Source: Arthrobacter sp. UKPF54-2
Lineage (GTDB): Bacteria; Actinomycetota; Actinomycetes; Actinomycetales; Micrococcaceae
Length of the DNA: 64,000 bases
NCBI RefSeq assembly: GCF_007858535.1
Contig: NZ_CP040174.1
Span: forward strand, 2,108,001 to 2,172,000
Direction of reading: 5' to 3'
The notes beneath the pieces are model-generated. The model saw only the letters and a program-made list of their open reading frames with translations, ran no database searches and had not been told where the DNA came from. Position numbers and translations under genes: made by a program. Within the stretch, counting starts at the first letter, position 1; each line of letters opens with the position of its first letter. Shown here one piece after another: positions 8,909 through 16,756 of this stretch.

Positions 8909-9814
8909 GTGATTACACCCAACGCCTCCGTCCGTAAGGCCGTCATCCCCGCAGCGGGCCTCGGCACCCGTTTCCTTCCCGCCACCAAGGCGATGCCCAA
9001 GGAGATGCTGCCCGTCGTGGACAAGCCGGCCATCCAGTACGTCGTCGAGGAAGCCGTGAACGTGGGCCTCAACGACGTCCTGATGATCACCGGACGCAAC
9101 AAGCGGGCCCTCGAAGACCACTTCGACCGCGTGCCCACGCTGGAGGCGACGCTGGAGGCCAAGGGTGACACGGCCAAGCTGGAGTCCATTCAGGCCGCCA
9201 GCAACCTCGGCGACATCCACTACGTCCGCCAGGGCGACCCGATGGGCCTGGGCCACGCCGTGCTGCGCGCCAAGCAGCACGTCGGCTACGAACCCTTCGC
9301 CGTGCTGCTCGGTGACGATCTGATCGACGCCCGCGACGAACTGCTCAGCACCATGATCGAGGTCCAGGCCAAGACCGGCGGCTCCGTCGTCGCCCTGATC
9401 GAGGTCGATCCCTCCCGGATCAGCGCCTACGGTTGCGCCGACGTCGAGGCCGTCGAGGGCGAGGACTACGTCCGGATCAAGCAGCTCGTGGAGAAGCCCG
9501 ACGTCGACGAGGCTCCCTCCAACCTGGCCATCATCGGCCGGTACGTCCTGCACCCCGCGGTCTTCGAGGTCCTGGAGCGGACCGAACCGGGCCGCGGCGG
9601 CGAAATTCAGCTCACCGACGCCCTGCAGGAACTCTCCGCCGGCGAGGGGGAGGGCTACGGCGTGTACGGCGTGGTCTTCCGCGGCCGCCGCTACGACACC
9701 GGTGACAAGCTCAGCTACCTCAAGGCCTGCGTCCAGCTCGCCTGCGACAGCGAGGACCTGGGCCCCGGCCTGCGCGAATGGCTGCCCGGGTTCGCCTCCA
9801 GCCTGACCAAATAA
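8909..9814 (+). CDS. galU: UTP--glucose-1-phosphate uridylyltransferase
   Basis: This 301-aa enzyme makes UDP-glucose from UTP and glucose-1-phosphate for cell-wall and exopolysaccharide synthesis. The nucleotidyltransferase signature AVIPAAGLGTRFLPATKAMPKE is at the N-terminus. VDKPAIQYVVEEAV, FAVLLGDDLID and VEKPDVDEAPSNLAIIGRYVL follow in the usual order. The GTG start fits the upstream TAGATT box. It is followed after 4 nt by an acetyltransferase gene. In several actinobacteria a molybdopterin gene (glp/moeA) sits between these two, and it is absent here. Confidence 0.97.
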   Translation: MITPNASVRKAVIPAAGLGTRFLPATKAMPKEMLPVVDKPAIQYVVEEAVNVGLNDVLMITGRNKRALEDHFDRVPTLEATLEAKGDTAKLESIQAASNLGDIHYVRQGDPMGLGHAVLRAKQHVGYEPFAVLLGDDLIDARDELLSTMIEVQAKTGGSVVALIEVDPSRISAYGCADVEAVEGEDYVRIKQLVEKPDVDEAPSNLAIIGRYVLHPAVFEVLERTEPGRGGEIQLTDALQELSAGEGEGYGVYGVVFRGRRYDTGDKLSYLKACVQLACDSEDLGPGLREWLPGFASSLTK

Positions 9815-9818
9815 TCCC

Positions 9819-10439
9819 GTGGGGGGCAGCTTCGCCTGGCCGGTGACCCTGGAGTGCGGCGACATTGTGCTGCGCCCGATCCGGTACCGGGACCGCAGGG
9901 AATGGACTGAAGTGCGGGCCCGGAACGAGAAGTGGCTGGCCCCCTGGGAAGCCTCCAACCCGGGTCCCGGCGGCGGGCTGCCCGACTACCGGCAGATGGT
10001 GCGCTCCCTCAAGGCCCAGGCCGCCCAGGCCACGGCATTGCCGTTCGTTATCGCGGCCTGGACCCCGGGATTCAAGGAACCGGTGATCGTGGGCCAGCTG
10101 ACGGTCTCCTCGATTGTCTGGGGTTCGGCCATGATGGCCACCCTCGGGTACTGGGTGGACCAGGACCGCGCCGGGCAGGGAATCGCCCCGACCGCCGTCG
10201 CGATGGCCACGGACTACTGCTTCCGTACCCTGGGCCTGCACCGGATGGAAATCAACATCCGGCCCGAAAACGGTCCCAGCCTGCGCGTGGTGGAGAAACT
10301 GGGGTTCCGGGACGAGGGATACCGGCCGCGTTTCCTGCACATCAACGGGCAATGGGCGGACCACCGCACTTTCGCCTTGACCTCGGAGGAAGTGCCCGAA
10401 GGGCTCCTGGCCCGGTGGTTGGAAAACCGCCCCGCCTAG
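9819..10439 (+). CDS. GNAT-family N-acetyltransferase, RimJ/RimL-like
   Basis: This 206-aa protein has an N-terminal beta-strand (VTLECGDIVLRPIRYRDRREW). The acetyl-CoA-binding region is seen in LGYWVDQDRAGQGIAPTAVAMATDYCF and is followed by LHRMEINIRPENGPSLRVVEKLGFRDEG, the classic RimJ/RimL ending. It probably acetylates protein N-termini or a small substrate; the target cannot be read from sequence. The GTG start lies 4 nt after galU, so the two are likely co-transcribed. A SepX/GlpR-like gene follows, as in other actinobacteria. Confidence 0.9.
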   Translation: MGGSFAWPVTLECGDIVLRPIRYRDRREWTEVRARNEKWLAPWEASNPGPGGGLPDYRQMVRSLKAQAAQATALPFVIAAWTPGFKEPVIVGQLTVSSIVWGSAMMATLGYWVDQDRAGQGIAPTAVAMATDYCFRTLGLHRMEINIRPENGPSLRVVEKLGFRDEGYRPRFLHINGQWADHRTFALTSEEVPEGLLARWLENRPA

Positions 10440-10546
10440 CCGCGGGAAACCCCAGTCTGACCAGCGCTTTCGACATATTTCCAGCGATTTGGCAGTTGCC
10501 TCGCGACACACCGGCGGCAATGCCACCCGCGCCGCCGTCTTGCTCA

Positions 10547-10552
10547 TACGGT
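10547..10552 (+). promoter_or_regulatory. Putative -10 box (TACGGT) for the SepX/GlpR-like gene
   Basis: TACGGT ends 7 nt before GTG 10560. This suggests a leaderless mRNA and favours GTG 10560 over the TTG two codons upstream. Confidence 0.35.
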
Positions 10553-10559
10553 TTTGACT

Positions 10560-11528
10560 GTGGACTTCCCTCTTAGCAGCTCAGTGATCCTTGTCATTGC
10601 TGTTGCGCTCTGGATCGTATGGGTGGCTCCCTACATGCTCCGGAACGGCCGCCCCCAGCTGCAGTCAGCGGGCGAGCTCCTGATGGATGTCGCGGACCTA
10701 GGAAAAGCAGACCCCCAAGCCGGGCATGTCATGAAAATGGCGGCCCCGCAGGAGAAACCGATGACGAGTACGCAGCGCCCCGAGTCCGCACCGGGTTCCC
10801 TTGACCTCGACGGCGCCCGGAAGCCTGCAGCACCCGCCCCGGCCTTCCGGATCCGCTACGGCCGGCTGCTGCTGGCCTTGGCCGGCCTGCTCTCGCTGCT
10901 GACCGGCGTGGTATCCGCCGCCCTCCGGCTCTTTGGCCTTGGCTCCGGCTGGCTTCCCGTCTCCACCCTGCTCGGCGCGGTCCTGGCCGTGGTGGTGCTC
11001 CGCCGGCTTGCCGTGCGGGACCGCCGGCGGAAGCTCAACGCTGCGTTCCGCTCCGCCATGGGCACCCCGGCGCACGGCGCCGCAGCCCCGCCCGACCGGG
11101 CCGCTTCTGCCAGTGCGACGGTCCCTGCGAAGGAAAGCGCGCTGTTCGACGCCGAGGCCGGCGCCGCGGCACCCAAGCCCGCCCCCAAACCCCTGACGGC
11201 CGACGAACTGCGCCAGGCCGCCCTGGCCGAGGCTGCCGCGTCCGGCGACCCGTCCGTGCGCCGCGTGGCAGATCCGGCCGCCGCGGACGGCTCCAGCTGG
11301 GAGCCCGTGGAAGTGCCCAAACCGACCTACGTCGAGGCACCCAAGGCCGAACGCGCCGCGCCGCAGCCGCTGGACCTTCCGGCGGCCCCGAAGGCGATCG
11401 GCAAACCCTCGCTCAAGCAGGCCACCGTCCGGCAGCCCGAGACGGCCGCCCCGGAAGCGAAGCCGCTGGGCAAGGGCCAAAGCGCACTCAGCAACCTTGA
11501 CGACGTGCTCCAGCGCCGCCGCGCCTGA
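10560..11528 (+). CDS. SepX/GlpR-like actinobacterial divisome membrane protein (by context)
   Basis: This protein is about 322 aa. It has an N-terminal membrane helix (SSVILVIAVALWIVWVAP), then YMLRNGRPQ, then two more hydrophobic segments near residues 103-122 and 128-146 and a basic stop-transfer (RRLAVRDRRRKLN). The rest is a long Ala/Pro-rich cytoplasmic tail with the conserved-looking end LSNLDDVLQRRRA. N-terminal topology, the W-V-x-P-x-L/R pattern and the position after galU and rimJ match the SepX/GlpR family, linked to FtsZ and cell division in Streptomyces and Corynebacterium. The assignment is by topology and synteny, not by a strong motif. A perfect terminator follows. Confidence 0.6.
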   Translation: MDFPLSSSVILVIAVALWIVWVAPYMLRNGRPQLQSAGELLMDVADLGKADPQAGHVMKMAAPQEKPMTSTQRPESAPGSLDLDGARKPAAPAPAFRIRYGRLLLALAGLLSLLTGVVSAALRLFGLGSGWLPVSTLLGAVLAVVVLRRLAVRDRRRKLNAAFRSAMGTPAHGAAAPPDRAASASATVPAKESALFDAEAGAAAPKPAPKPLTADELRQAALAEAAASGDPSVRRVADPAAADGSSWEPVEVPKPTYVEAPKAERAAPQPLDLPAAPKAIGKPSLKQATVRQPETAAPEAKPLGKGQSALSNLDDVLQRRRA

Positions 11529-11540
11529 TCCTGAACTTCC

Positions 11541-11579
11541 GCCCCGGACAGCCGACAATTCGGCTGTCCGGGGCTTTTT
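11541..11579 (+). terminator. Rho-independent terminator after the SepX-like gene
   Basis: A perfect 15-bp stem (11541-11555 with 11560-11574, arm GCCCCGGACAGCCGA) has a CAAT loop and is followed by TTTTT. It starts 12 nt after the stop codon. It is one of the strongest intrinsic terminators in the window. Confidence 0.93.
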
Positions 11580-11607
11580 GTTGCCCGCTGCCGGTAGCCT
11601 GAGGCGC

Positions 11608-12408
11608 ATGACAAGAATCTGCGTTGCAGGCGGAACCGGACAGGTGGGCCGCGAAGTGGTGCGCCAGGGGGTTGCCGGCGGACACCGGGTGGCCGTGCTC
11701 AGCCGCAATCCGCCCGCGCCGGGAACCGCCGGGCACATCGATGGCGCGGAGTACTTCCGCGCCGATGTCACCACCGGGGAGGGGCTGGCGGCGGCGCTGG
11801 CCGGCGCCGACGTCGTCGTCGATTGCCTTGAAGGGTTCTCAGGCAAGGCGCGGAAGAACTTCGCCGACGGCGGGGCGCGGCTGCTGGCCGCCGCGCAGGA
11901 CGCGGGCGTGGGGAGGGCGGTGATGCTCTCGATCGTCAATTGCGACCGGAGCAGCGCCGGCTATTACCGGTCCAAGGCGGCCAAGGAAACGGTCTACGAG
12001 CACTCCGGTCTCGAGACCCTGGTGCTCCGCGCCACGCAGTTCCATTCCCTGCTGGCGCGCGTCTTCGCCGCCGGCGCGAGGGTGCGGCTGGTGCCTGTGG
12101 TCAAGGGCGCCCGGTTCCAGCCGATCGCCCACACCGAGGTGGCCGCCGCCCTGCTGGACGCCGCGCTGGAAGCCCCCTCCGGCGCCCGGCACCGGGTCAG
12201 GACCATCGGGGGACCGGAGATCGTGAACATGCGCGAGCTGGCACGCTCCTGGCAGCGGGCCACGGGTGCGCGCGGCCGCCTGGTGGAGTTTCCGCTGCCC
12301 GGGGCGATGGGCAAATACCTGCGGGCCGGCCTGAACCTGGTGCCCGAAGAACGACACGGCACGCAGACATTCGAGGGCTGGCTGGCAATGCACGCGGATA
12401 GTTTGTAG
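11608..12408 (+). CDS. NAD(P)-binding atypical SDR (NmrA-like)
   Basis: This 266-aa protein has an N-terminal Rossmann motif (RICVAGGTGQVGREVV). It lacks the classical YxxxK active site and instead shows NCDRSSAGYYRSKAAKE and LVLRATQFHSL, as in atypical (NmrA-type) SDRs that act as redox sensors or oxidoreductases. ATG 11608 is chosen because TAGCCT (11595-11600) stands 7 nt upstream and the Rossmann strand begins at once. Substrate is unknown. It is the last gene before tRNA-Ala. Confidence 0.85.
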   Translation: MTRICVAGGTGQVGREVVRQGVAGGHRVAVLSRNPPAPGTAGHIDGAEYFRADVTTGEGLAAALAGADVVVDCLEGFSGKARKNFADGGARLLAAAQDAGVGRAVMLSIVNCDRSSAGYYRSKAAKETVYEHSGLETLVLRATQFHSLLARVFAAGARVRLVPVVKGARFQPIAHTEVAAALLDAALEAPSGARHRVRTIGGPEIVNMRELARSWQRATGARGRLVEFPLPGAMGKYLRAGLNLVPEERHGTQTFEGWLAMHADSL

Positions 12409-12425
12409 CCTAGGAACGTTGATGG

Positions 12426-12449
12426 CGCCGTTCCCCTGAGGGAACGGCG
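12426..12449 (+). terminator. Terminator-like hairpin between SDR and tRNA-Ala
   Basis: A perfect 10-bp stem (12426-12435 with 12440-12449, arm CGCCGTTCCC) with a CTGA loop starts 17 nt after the SDR stop codon and ends 7 nt before the tRNA. The trailing sequence is only TTGTTG, so termination may be partial. Confidence 0.6.
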
Positions 12450-12456
12450 TTGTTGC

Positions 12457-12529
12457 GGGGCTATAGCTCAGTTGGTAGAGCGCTTCGTTCGCATCGAAGA
12501 GGTCAGGAGTTCGAATCTCCTTAGCTCCA
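12457..12529 (+). tRNA. tRNA-Ala (anticodon CGC)
   Basis: This 73-nt gene folds as a full cloverleaf: acceptor GGGGCTA with TAGCTCC, D-arm with TTGGTAGA, anticodon stem CTTCG/CGAAG with loop TTCGCAT, and T-arm with GTTCGAAT. The anticodon CGC reads GCG. The G3:U70 pair, the main alanine identity element, is present. The CCA end is not encoded. Its 3' part, from the first base-pair next to the anticodon loop onward, is duplicated at 25629, which marks it as the insertion site of a genomic island. Confidence 0.97.
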
Positions 12530-12536
12530 CAGTTTG
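12487..12536 (+). repeat. Left 50-bp direct repeat, island attachment site in the tRNA-Ala 3' end
   Basis: These 50 bp are identical to 25629-25678. They begin at the last base of the 5' anticodon-stem strand and extend 7 bp past the tRNA end. The first mismatches are at 12486 and 12537. Tyrosine-recombinase elements commonly use this part of tRNA genes as attB. Because the repeat restores the whole 3' half, the tRNA gene stays functional. Confidence 0.92.
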
Positions 12537-12648
12537 CAGGGGTTTTTGAGGTACCCACTGCCCGGAATAAACACTTTCCAAACACTTTGCTGGAAAAGTC
12601 GGCGGCCGCGAGCGGTCCAATGTGCATGTACTCATGCTGGGATAGTAC

Positions 12649-13323
12649 CTAGGTCCGTAGCGACTTAGGCCTATGTCCCAAGCGCCGACCTTTAGAATCG
12701 AATCCGCGCGCCATCGGCGCACATGGTCTTAGATGACCACGAGGAACAATCCTGCCGGGACCGAAAGGATGCTGCCGAATCGGAGATGCCTCGGGAGGAT
12801 GTCGGCCACGGTCGGCCGCGCCGGCGAATCGTGGGGTCGGGTCCGGGGGCGCCCTCATCTTCGGCCGCCCTGCATTGGGAATAGGTTCGACGTTCCTGGG
12901 GCACGTGGGAACCGAGCGCGTTTCGCCAAACAACAGAATGCGAAGTACGACGCCGGTGTATTCGGCGGCCCGAATCAGCGCAGGTTCTGCCGGTCTTGGT
13001 AAATCGTAAAGAGCCGTACCGATCCTAAGCTGGTACCGCAGGATCTCCTCCCGGAAGATGGACCAGACAGCGGCGAGTGTCATCATGGCAAAGCCCACCT
13101 CCATGGTGATGCCGCTCCCGCCTCCGGAGGACGCGCCGAGGCCGTATGCGGTCGCAATATCAAGACCGCCCGCGGCCAGCACAACGCAGCCGGATGTCAC
13201 CCAGCGGCGCGCCCCGGTCCGTTTGCCCGCTGGCCTGCGGCCCGGACGGTTGAAAGCAATCCAGAACCCGACGGCGGCGGCAACGGCGGATCCTCCGACT
13301 AGGAACATGAAGGGGTCACGCAT
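12649..13323 (-). CDS. Uncharacterised membrane protein, probably with run-on C-terminus
   Basis: This 224-aa frame is not recognised. Residues 1-25 form a membrane segment (FMFLVGGSAVAAAVGFWIAF). A second hydrophobic part lies near 46-65 and a third near 75-92 (VGFAMMTLAAVWSIF), followed by a charged helix REEILRYQLRIGTALYDLP. From about residue 135 the sequence becomes Pro/Arg-rich and unlike a folded protein. The frame may have lost its true stop by truncation near the island end. Function is unknown and the coding status of the last third is doubtful. Confidence 0.5.
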   Translation of the reverse strand: MRDPFMFLVGGSAVAAAVGFWIAFNRPGRRPAGKRTGARRWVTSGCVVLAAGGLDIATAYGLGASSGGGSGITMEVGFAMMTLAAVWSIFREEILRYQLRIGTALYDLPRPAEPALIRAAEYTGVVLRILLFGETRSVPTCPRNVEPIPNAGRPKMRAPPDPTPRFAGAADRGRHPPEASPIRQHPFGPGRIVPRGHLRPCAPMARGFDSKGRRLGHRPKSLRT

Positions 13324-13329
13324 CAGCGC

Positions 13330-14211
13330 TCAGGATGTGCCAGCGGGCGTGAACGTCACCCCGCCATCGTAAGAGAAGATGAGCCCACCGGCCGTGGCGG
13401 CCCAGACCGACAGGGTTGCCCCGGGGCCCTTCACTGCCGCCACTGCCTGAACGGTGCCTGGGATCTTTCCCTTTCGCGTCCAGGTGGCGCCGGCGTCGCC
13501 GGAGGTGTGGACTGTCCCGTCGGGTTCGATTCCGACCGCGTCGGCGGGGCTGGCGAAAGCAGCGAACTGGATTACGGGTCCGGGGTTCACCGTTGCCCAG
13601 GTCTTACCGCCGTCCGTTGAGCGGCGGATCCCTTGCGGGGTGGTGGCCAGAATGGTGTCGCTGGTGGGGTTTCCGGCGAGGGCGGCCGGAACGAAATTCG
13701 CGGTCACGGTGTTCCAGGTTTTCCCGTCCGGGCTGGTGCGCAGCGCGCCGTCAAAGCCGATGATGCCGGATTTGGTAGCGGTGAGTGCGTGGAAGTCGGA
13801 TTCACCCTGGCGGGAGAGCTTTTCCCACGTTTTACCGGAATCGGTGGATCTGATCAGCCCGATGGGGTTGGCCAGGTCAGAGCCTTCGCCGGGGTGCCCG
13901 GACGCGTAGAGTACGCCGTGGTCGGGGGCGCCGGTGAAACCCATCAGGTCATTAGTGGGGCCGATTTTGGCAGCTGGATGCTTCGTCACGTCGAACAGGC
14001 CATCGTGGGTGGCCAGGAGCACCTGGCCGGTTGTACTGCTGACGCTCAGACCGTGAATATGCGCATCCGGCATGGGGCTGGTGGCATTCCCTGAAGGGGC
14101 GGGTCCGGCCGCACCGGTGGTCGGACTGCACGCCGACAGGGCAAGGATGAGGCCGGTGCCGGCTGCCAGGGCAGCTGTTGTGCGGACGCGGGCGCGGGAC
14201 AGATTGGGCAT
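13330..14211 (-). CDS. BNR/sialidase-fold lipoprotein (F510_1955-type)
   Basis: This 293-aa protein has an N-terminal lipoprotein signal (ALAAGTGLILALSAC), then IHGLSVSSTTGQVLLATHDGLF, and repeated Asp-box-like motifs: STDSGKTWEKL, TSPDGKTWNTV, STDGGKTWATV, TSGDAGATWTRK and SYDGGVTFTP. These mark a beta-propeller of the exo-alpha-sialidase/photosystem-stability (BNR) type. Such lipoproteins often sit beside DUF305 genes in actinobacterial copper clusters; enzymatic activity is not assured. ATG 14211 is chosen over the in-frame upstream start because GGAG lies 7 nt before it and the signal peptide then has normal length. It is co-directional with the DUF305 gene. Confidence 0.85.
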   Translation of the reverse strand: MPNLSRARVRTTAALAAGTGLILALSACSPTTGAAGPAPSGNATSPMPDAHIHGLSVSSTTGQVLLATHDGLFDVTKHPAAKIGPTNDLMGFTGAPDHGVLYASGHPGEGSDLANPIGLIRSTDSGKTWEKLSRQGESDFHALTATKSGIIGFDGALRTSPDGKTWNTVTANFVPAALAGNPTSDTILATTPQGIRRSTDGGKTWATVNPGPVIQFAAFASPADAVGIEPDGTVHTSGDAGATWTRKGKIPGTVQAVAAVKGPGATLSVWAATAGGLIFSYDGGVTFTPAGTS

Positions 14212-14293
14212 GGGGAGCTCCAAGGATTGATTGGGGGATGAGCAGGAACGGGCGCCGGCCTGTGAGGACCGGCGCCCGTTGGACACCGGTTGT

Positions 14294-14938
14294 TTACAGG
14301 GTGGCCAGCAGGTCCTGCATTTCCTTGATTTCCGATTCTTGGGCGGTCACTATGTCTTTGCTGAGCTTGATTGCGTCGGCGTTTTTGCCCTGGGAAGTTT
14401 CGGTCTTGGCCATCATGACGGCACCTTGGTGGTGGACGATCATCTGTTTCAGGAAGAGCTTGGCCGCTTCAGTGCCCTGGGCCGTGTCGAGCTGCTTCAG
14501 ATCGTCCTCGCCCATCATGCCGTCCATGCTGTGGCCTGCGCCCATGGTCGCGGATTCGTTCCAGCTTTTCAGCCAGCCGGTCATCGTTTCGATCTCCGGC
14601 GCCTGCGCGGCCTTGATCCGGGTGGCCAGGTCGGTTACGGCTGCGGGGATGTCCTTCTTGTGGAGCATCGTCTCGCTCATTTTCACGGCTTGTTCGTGGT
14701 GCGGGATCATTCCCTGGGCGAACATCGTGTCGGCGTCGTTGTGCTCGGTGGAGGCCGCAGGGGTGCTGCTGGACATCATTCCGGAGCCATTGTGGTCCAT
14801 GCCCGGCATGGAGTTGCCGCCCGAAGCAGAGGTGCTGGACGTGGCTGACGATCCGGAGGTTCCGGTAGAGCATCCGGCGAGGGCAAGTGCCGCGGCGATC
14901 GCGGTGGCGGAAAGGGTCAGAAATTTGTTGGTCATCAT
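14294..14938 (-). CDS. DUF305 lipoprotein, copper-associated
   Basis: This 214-aa protein has a lipoprotein signal (LSATAIAAALALAGC), a Ser/Thr/Met-rich linker (NSMPGMDHNGSGMM), then two DUF305 repeats: DTMFAQGMIPHHEQAVKMSE and FLKQMIVHHQGAVMMAK. Each repeat contributes an HH pair plus nearby Met residues. DUF305 proteins are ferritin-like four-helix proteins frequently found with copper and silver resistance genes. It is likely an extracellular, membrane-anchored metal-binding protein, though this is an inference from context. ATG 14935 is an equally good start. Confidence 0.93.
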   Translation of the reverse strand: MMTNKFLTLSATAIAAALALAGCSTGTSGSSATSSTSASGGNSMPGMDHNGSGMMSSSTPAASTEHNDADTMFAQGMIPHHEQAVKMSETMLHKKDIPAAVTDLATRIKAAQAPEIETMTGWLKSWNESATMGAGHSMDGMMGEDDLKQLDTAQGTEAAKLFLKQMIVHHQGAVMMAKTETSQGKNADAIKLSKDIVTAQESEIKEMQDLLATL

Positions 14939-15072
14939 GCGTGTTCAAGTCCTTCAAGACATCAGCGGGCGCGGAGGCGCCACGGTGGGTGTGCATCGGT
15001 GATGTGCCGGGCTCTCAGGGAGGAGTGCCGGGCAGGGGTGGGCGCCGGTCAGCTCACGGCGCGGCCCGCCGT

Positions 15073-15549
15073 TTACGTCCTGCTGATGCAGAGATCGCCC
15101 GGGGAAGGACTGCCGGGACGGTAGGACCACTGCGCGCTGAACGCGCTAAGGGTCCCGGTGGTCATGTTTCGGCTGACGATGACGGTCCCTGGCAACGGTG
15201 CGGCCAGGGATCCGGCTTTCGCTGACGGGGTGCAGGGGTCAGTCATCGAATGCACGCTGGTGCAACTGCCGGACTCGGTGCACTGCGCGGTTCGTGTGCT
15301 CTCATCCGCCTGCGCCGCAGGCATGGCCGCGGCAGCAGCCGGCCCGGCCGCATGTTCTCCGGTGTGGCCGGCAGGGGATGATCCGTGATGGGCGCTGACA
15401 GTGGCGGCCGGCATGGTCGGGGAGTGCGCGGCGTGCGTTGCCGTCATGACGTGCATGCCGAAAATCCCGGCAATCAGGGCCAAAACGGCGGTGAGCAGGC
15501 CCGCACGGCGGAGGAACGCGATCGCGCGGGCTGATGCCAGTACGGTCAT
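15073..15549 (-). CDS. DUF6153-like small secreted/membrane protein
   Basis: This 158-aa protein has a basic N-terminus followed by one long hydrophobic segment (LLTAVLALIAGIFGMHVMTATHAAH). An Ala/His/Met-rich stretch (HAAHSPTMPAATVSAHHG) and two Cys pairs in the mature part (QCTESGSC, DPCTPSAKAG) follow. The layout matches DUF6153, a family seen in actinobacterial metal clusters. ATG 15549 is preceded by AAGGAGG at 5 nt. It heads the leftward DUF6153–DUF305–BNR set, with gaps of about 134 and 82 bp. Metal binding is plausible but unproven. Confidence 0.7.
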   Translation of the reverse strand: MTVLASARAIAFLRRAGLLTAVLALIAGIFGMHVMTATHAAHSPTMPAATVSAHHGSSPAGHTGEHAAGPAAAAAMPAAQADESTRTAQCTESGSCTSVHSMTDPCTPSAKAGSLAAPLPGTVIVSRNMTTGTLSAFSAQWSYRPGSPSPGDLCISRT

Positions 15550-15675
15550 GCGGTCCTCCTTCGCGTCAGGGGCTGTCCGGTTAAGACTATCGGCCCTGCG
15601 GCAGGGCACTATGCAGAACAACGATCCTGCGGCCGGTTTGGTTTCACCCCGCCCGCCGGGGTAGTGAGCCCGACA

Positions 15676-15689
15676 GGGAGTTTCGGCCC
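15676..15689 (+). promoter_or_regulatory. Weak DosR/DevR-like box upstream of the universal stress protein gene
   Basis: GGGAGTTTCGGCCC resembles the 14-bp core of the mycobacterial DosR box (GGGACTWWAGTCCC), with three mismatches. It lies 86 bp before the chosen start of a universal stress protein gene, a class that DosR controls in mycobacteria. No DosR gene is present in the window. Confidence 0.2.
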
Positions 15690-15761
15690 TAGCGGCCCAA
15701 ACCCTGCCCGCATGACACTGAAGACAACAACGGCAGGTACCTCATGGAGGGGGTGGCGCTC

Positions 15762-16211
15762 ATGGACGGCGAAGCAAGATTCAGGATCGTGGCCGGGGTG
15801 GACGGTTCGGCCCCTTCCCGCCTCGCGCTGGAATGGGCGGTCACGGAGGCTCGGCTGCGCCACGGCGAGGTCAGGGCCGTGACCGCGTGGGAGTTCCCGC
15901 CCGTCACGGTCGGGATGGAAGGGCTGATCCATGACCCGGATGTCTTCCCGCAGACCGCACGACGCCTCCAGAACGAGGCACTGAAGCGTGTTGACAGCGA
16001 GGGCGTGCCAGTGATCGGTGATGTCGTTCAGGGCAACGCGGCGGCCATGCTCCTGGGGGCTGCCGAGGACGCCGACCTGGTCGTCGTCGGTTCCCGCGGG
16101 CTTGGGGGATTCGCCGGGTTGCTGCTCGGTTCAGTGTCGTCACAGGTCCTTCATCACTCGCCCTGTCCTGTACTGGTGGTCCGAACCCGGTCGCGGACCG
16201 GTGACGAATGA
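15762..16211 (+). CDS. Universal stress protein (UspA family), single domain
   Basis: This 149-aa single Usp domain has FRIVAGVDGSAPSRLALEWAV at the N-terminus. The ATP-binding signature G-2x-G-9x-G-S is visible in GSRGLGGFAGLLLGSVSSQV, followed by the typical end SPCPVLVV. It is therefore of the ATP-binding class. ATG 15762 is preferred because GGAGGGGG lies 8 nt upstream; ATG 15744 would add six residues. It is the first of two rightward genes in the island's middle. A general stress role is known for the family; a specific one here is not. Confidence 0.92.
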   Translation: MDGEARFRIVAGVDGSAPSRLALEWAVTEARLRHGEVRAVTAWEFPPVTVGMEGLIHDPDVFPQTARRLQNEALKRVDSEGVPVIGDVVQGNAAAMLLGAAEDADLVVVGSRGLGGFAGLLLGSVSSQVLHHSPCPVLVVRTRSRTGDE

Positions 16212-16258
16212 GGCCCGAATGATCCGCGCGGGGGACCTCTGCCCCCGAAGCAGCGGCC

Positions 16259-16696
16259 GTGACCGCTGACCACTCTTCCCACCTGCACCGGGGGCCCGGC
16301 CCCGACGGCGGGACGGTTCCGGCCGGGCGGAACGTCAGGGGCAGGCTCCACGCGCTGTGGCACACGGTGGTCGGCGCAGTGGGCCTGATCATGGGGCTCC
16401 TGCCGCACGTGCTGCACCACGTCGGCCTGCTCGCCGGCACCGCCCTAGTGGCCGGATCCGGCGGCACAGTCGTGTTCGGGGCACTGGGTCTCCTCGCGTC
16501 CATTCCGATGCTGGTCCGCCTCTACCGTCGGTTCGGCAGCTGGATCGCACCATTCCTGGGACTGCTGGTCTTCGCCGCCATGTTCTCCCTGTCCGCGTTC
16601 GTCATCGGCCCGGCCATCAGTGGTACTGCAGAGGAACCGGCTCCCGGCCCGGCACCCACCCTGGACCATACCGGCGACCACACCGAAGGCCACTGA
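16259..16696 (+). CDS. His-rich uncharacterised membrane protein
   Basis: This 145-aa protein has a GTG start and an N-terminal tail with His residues (TADHSSHLHRG). Three hydrophobic segments follow, near residues 37-62 (VVGAVGLIMGLLPHVLHHVGLLAG), 66-85 and 94-117. The C-terminus is Pro/His-rich (LDHTGDHTEGH). Not recognised as a named family. His-rich ends and the HVLHH within a membrane segment, together with neighbours in copper handling, suggest metal interaction, but this is only an inference. Confidence 0.7.
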   Translation: MTADHSSHLHRGPGPDGGTVPAGRNVRGRLHALWHTVVGAVGLIMGLLPHVLHHVGLLAGTALVAGSGGTVVFGALGLLASIPMLVRLYRRFGSWIAPFLGLLVFAAMFSLSAFVIGPAISGTAEEPAPGPAPTLDHTGDHTEGH

Positions 16697-16756
16697 ACCC
16701 GGCCCGGCGCGGTGGCAGGGGTTGCCGTTCACCGGGGCCGGCGTTTCGTACGGAGC

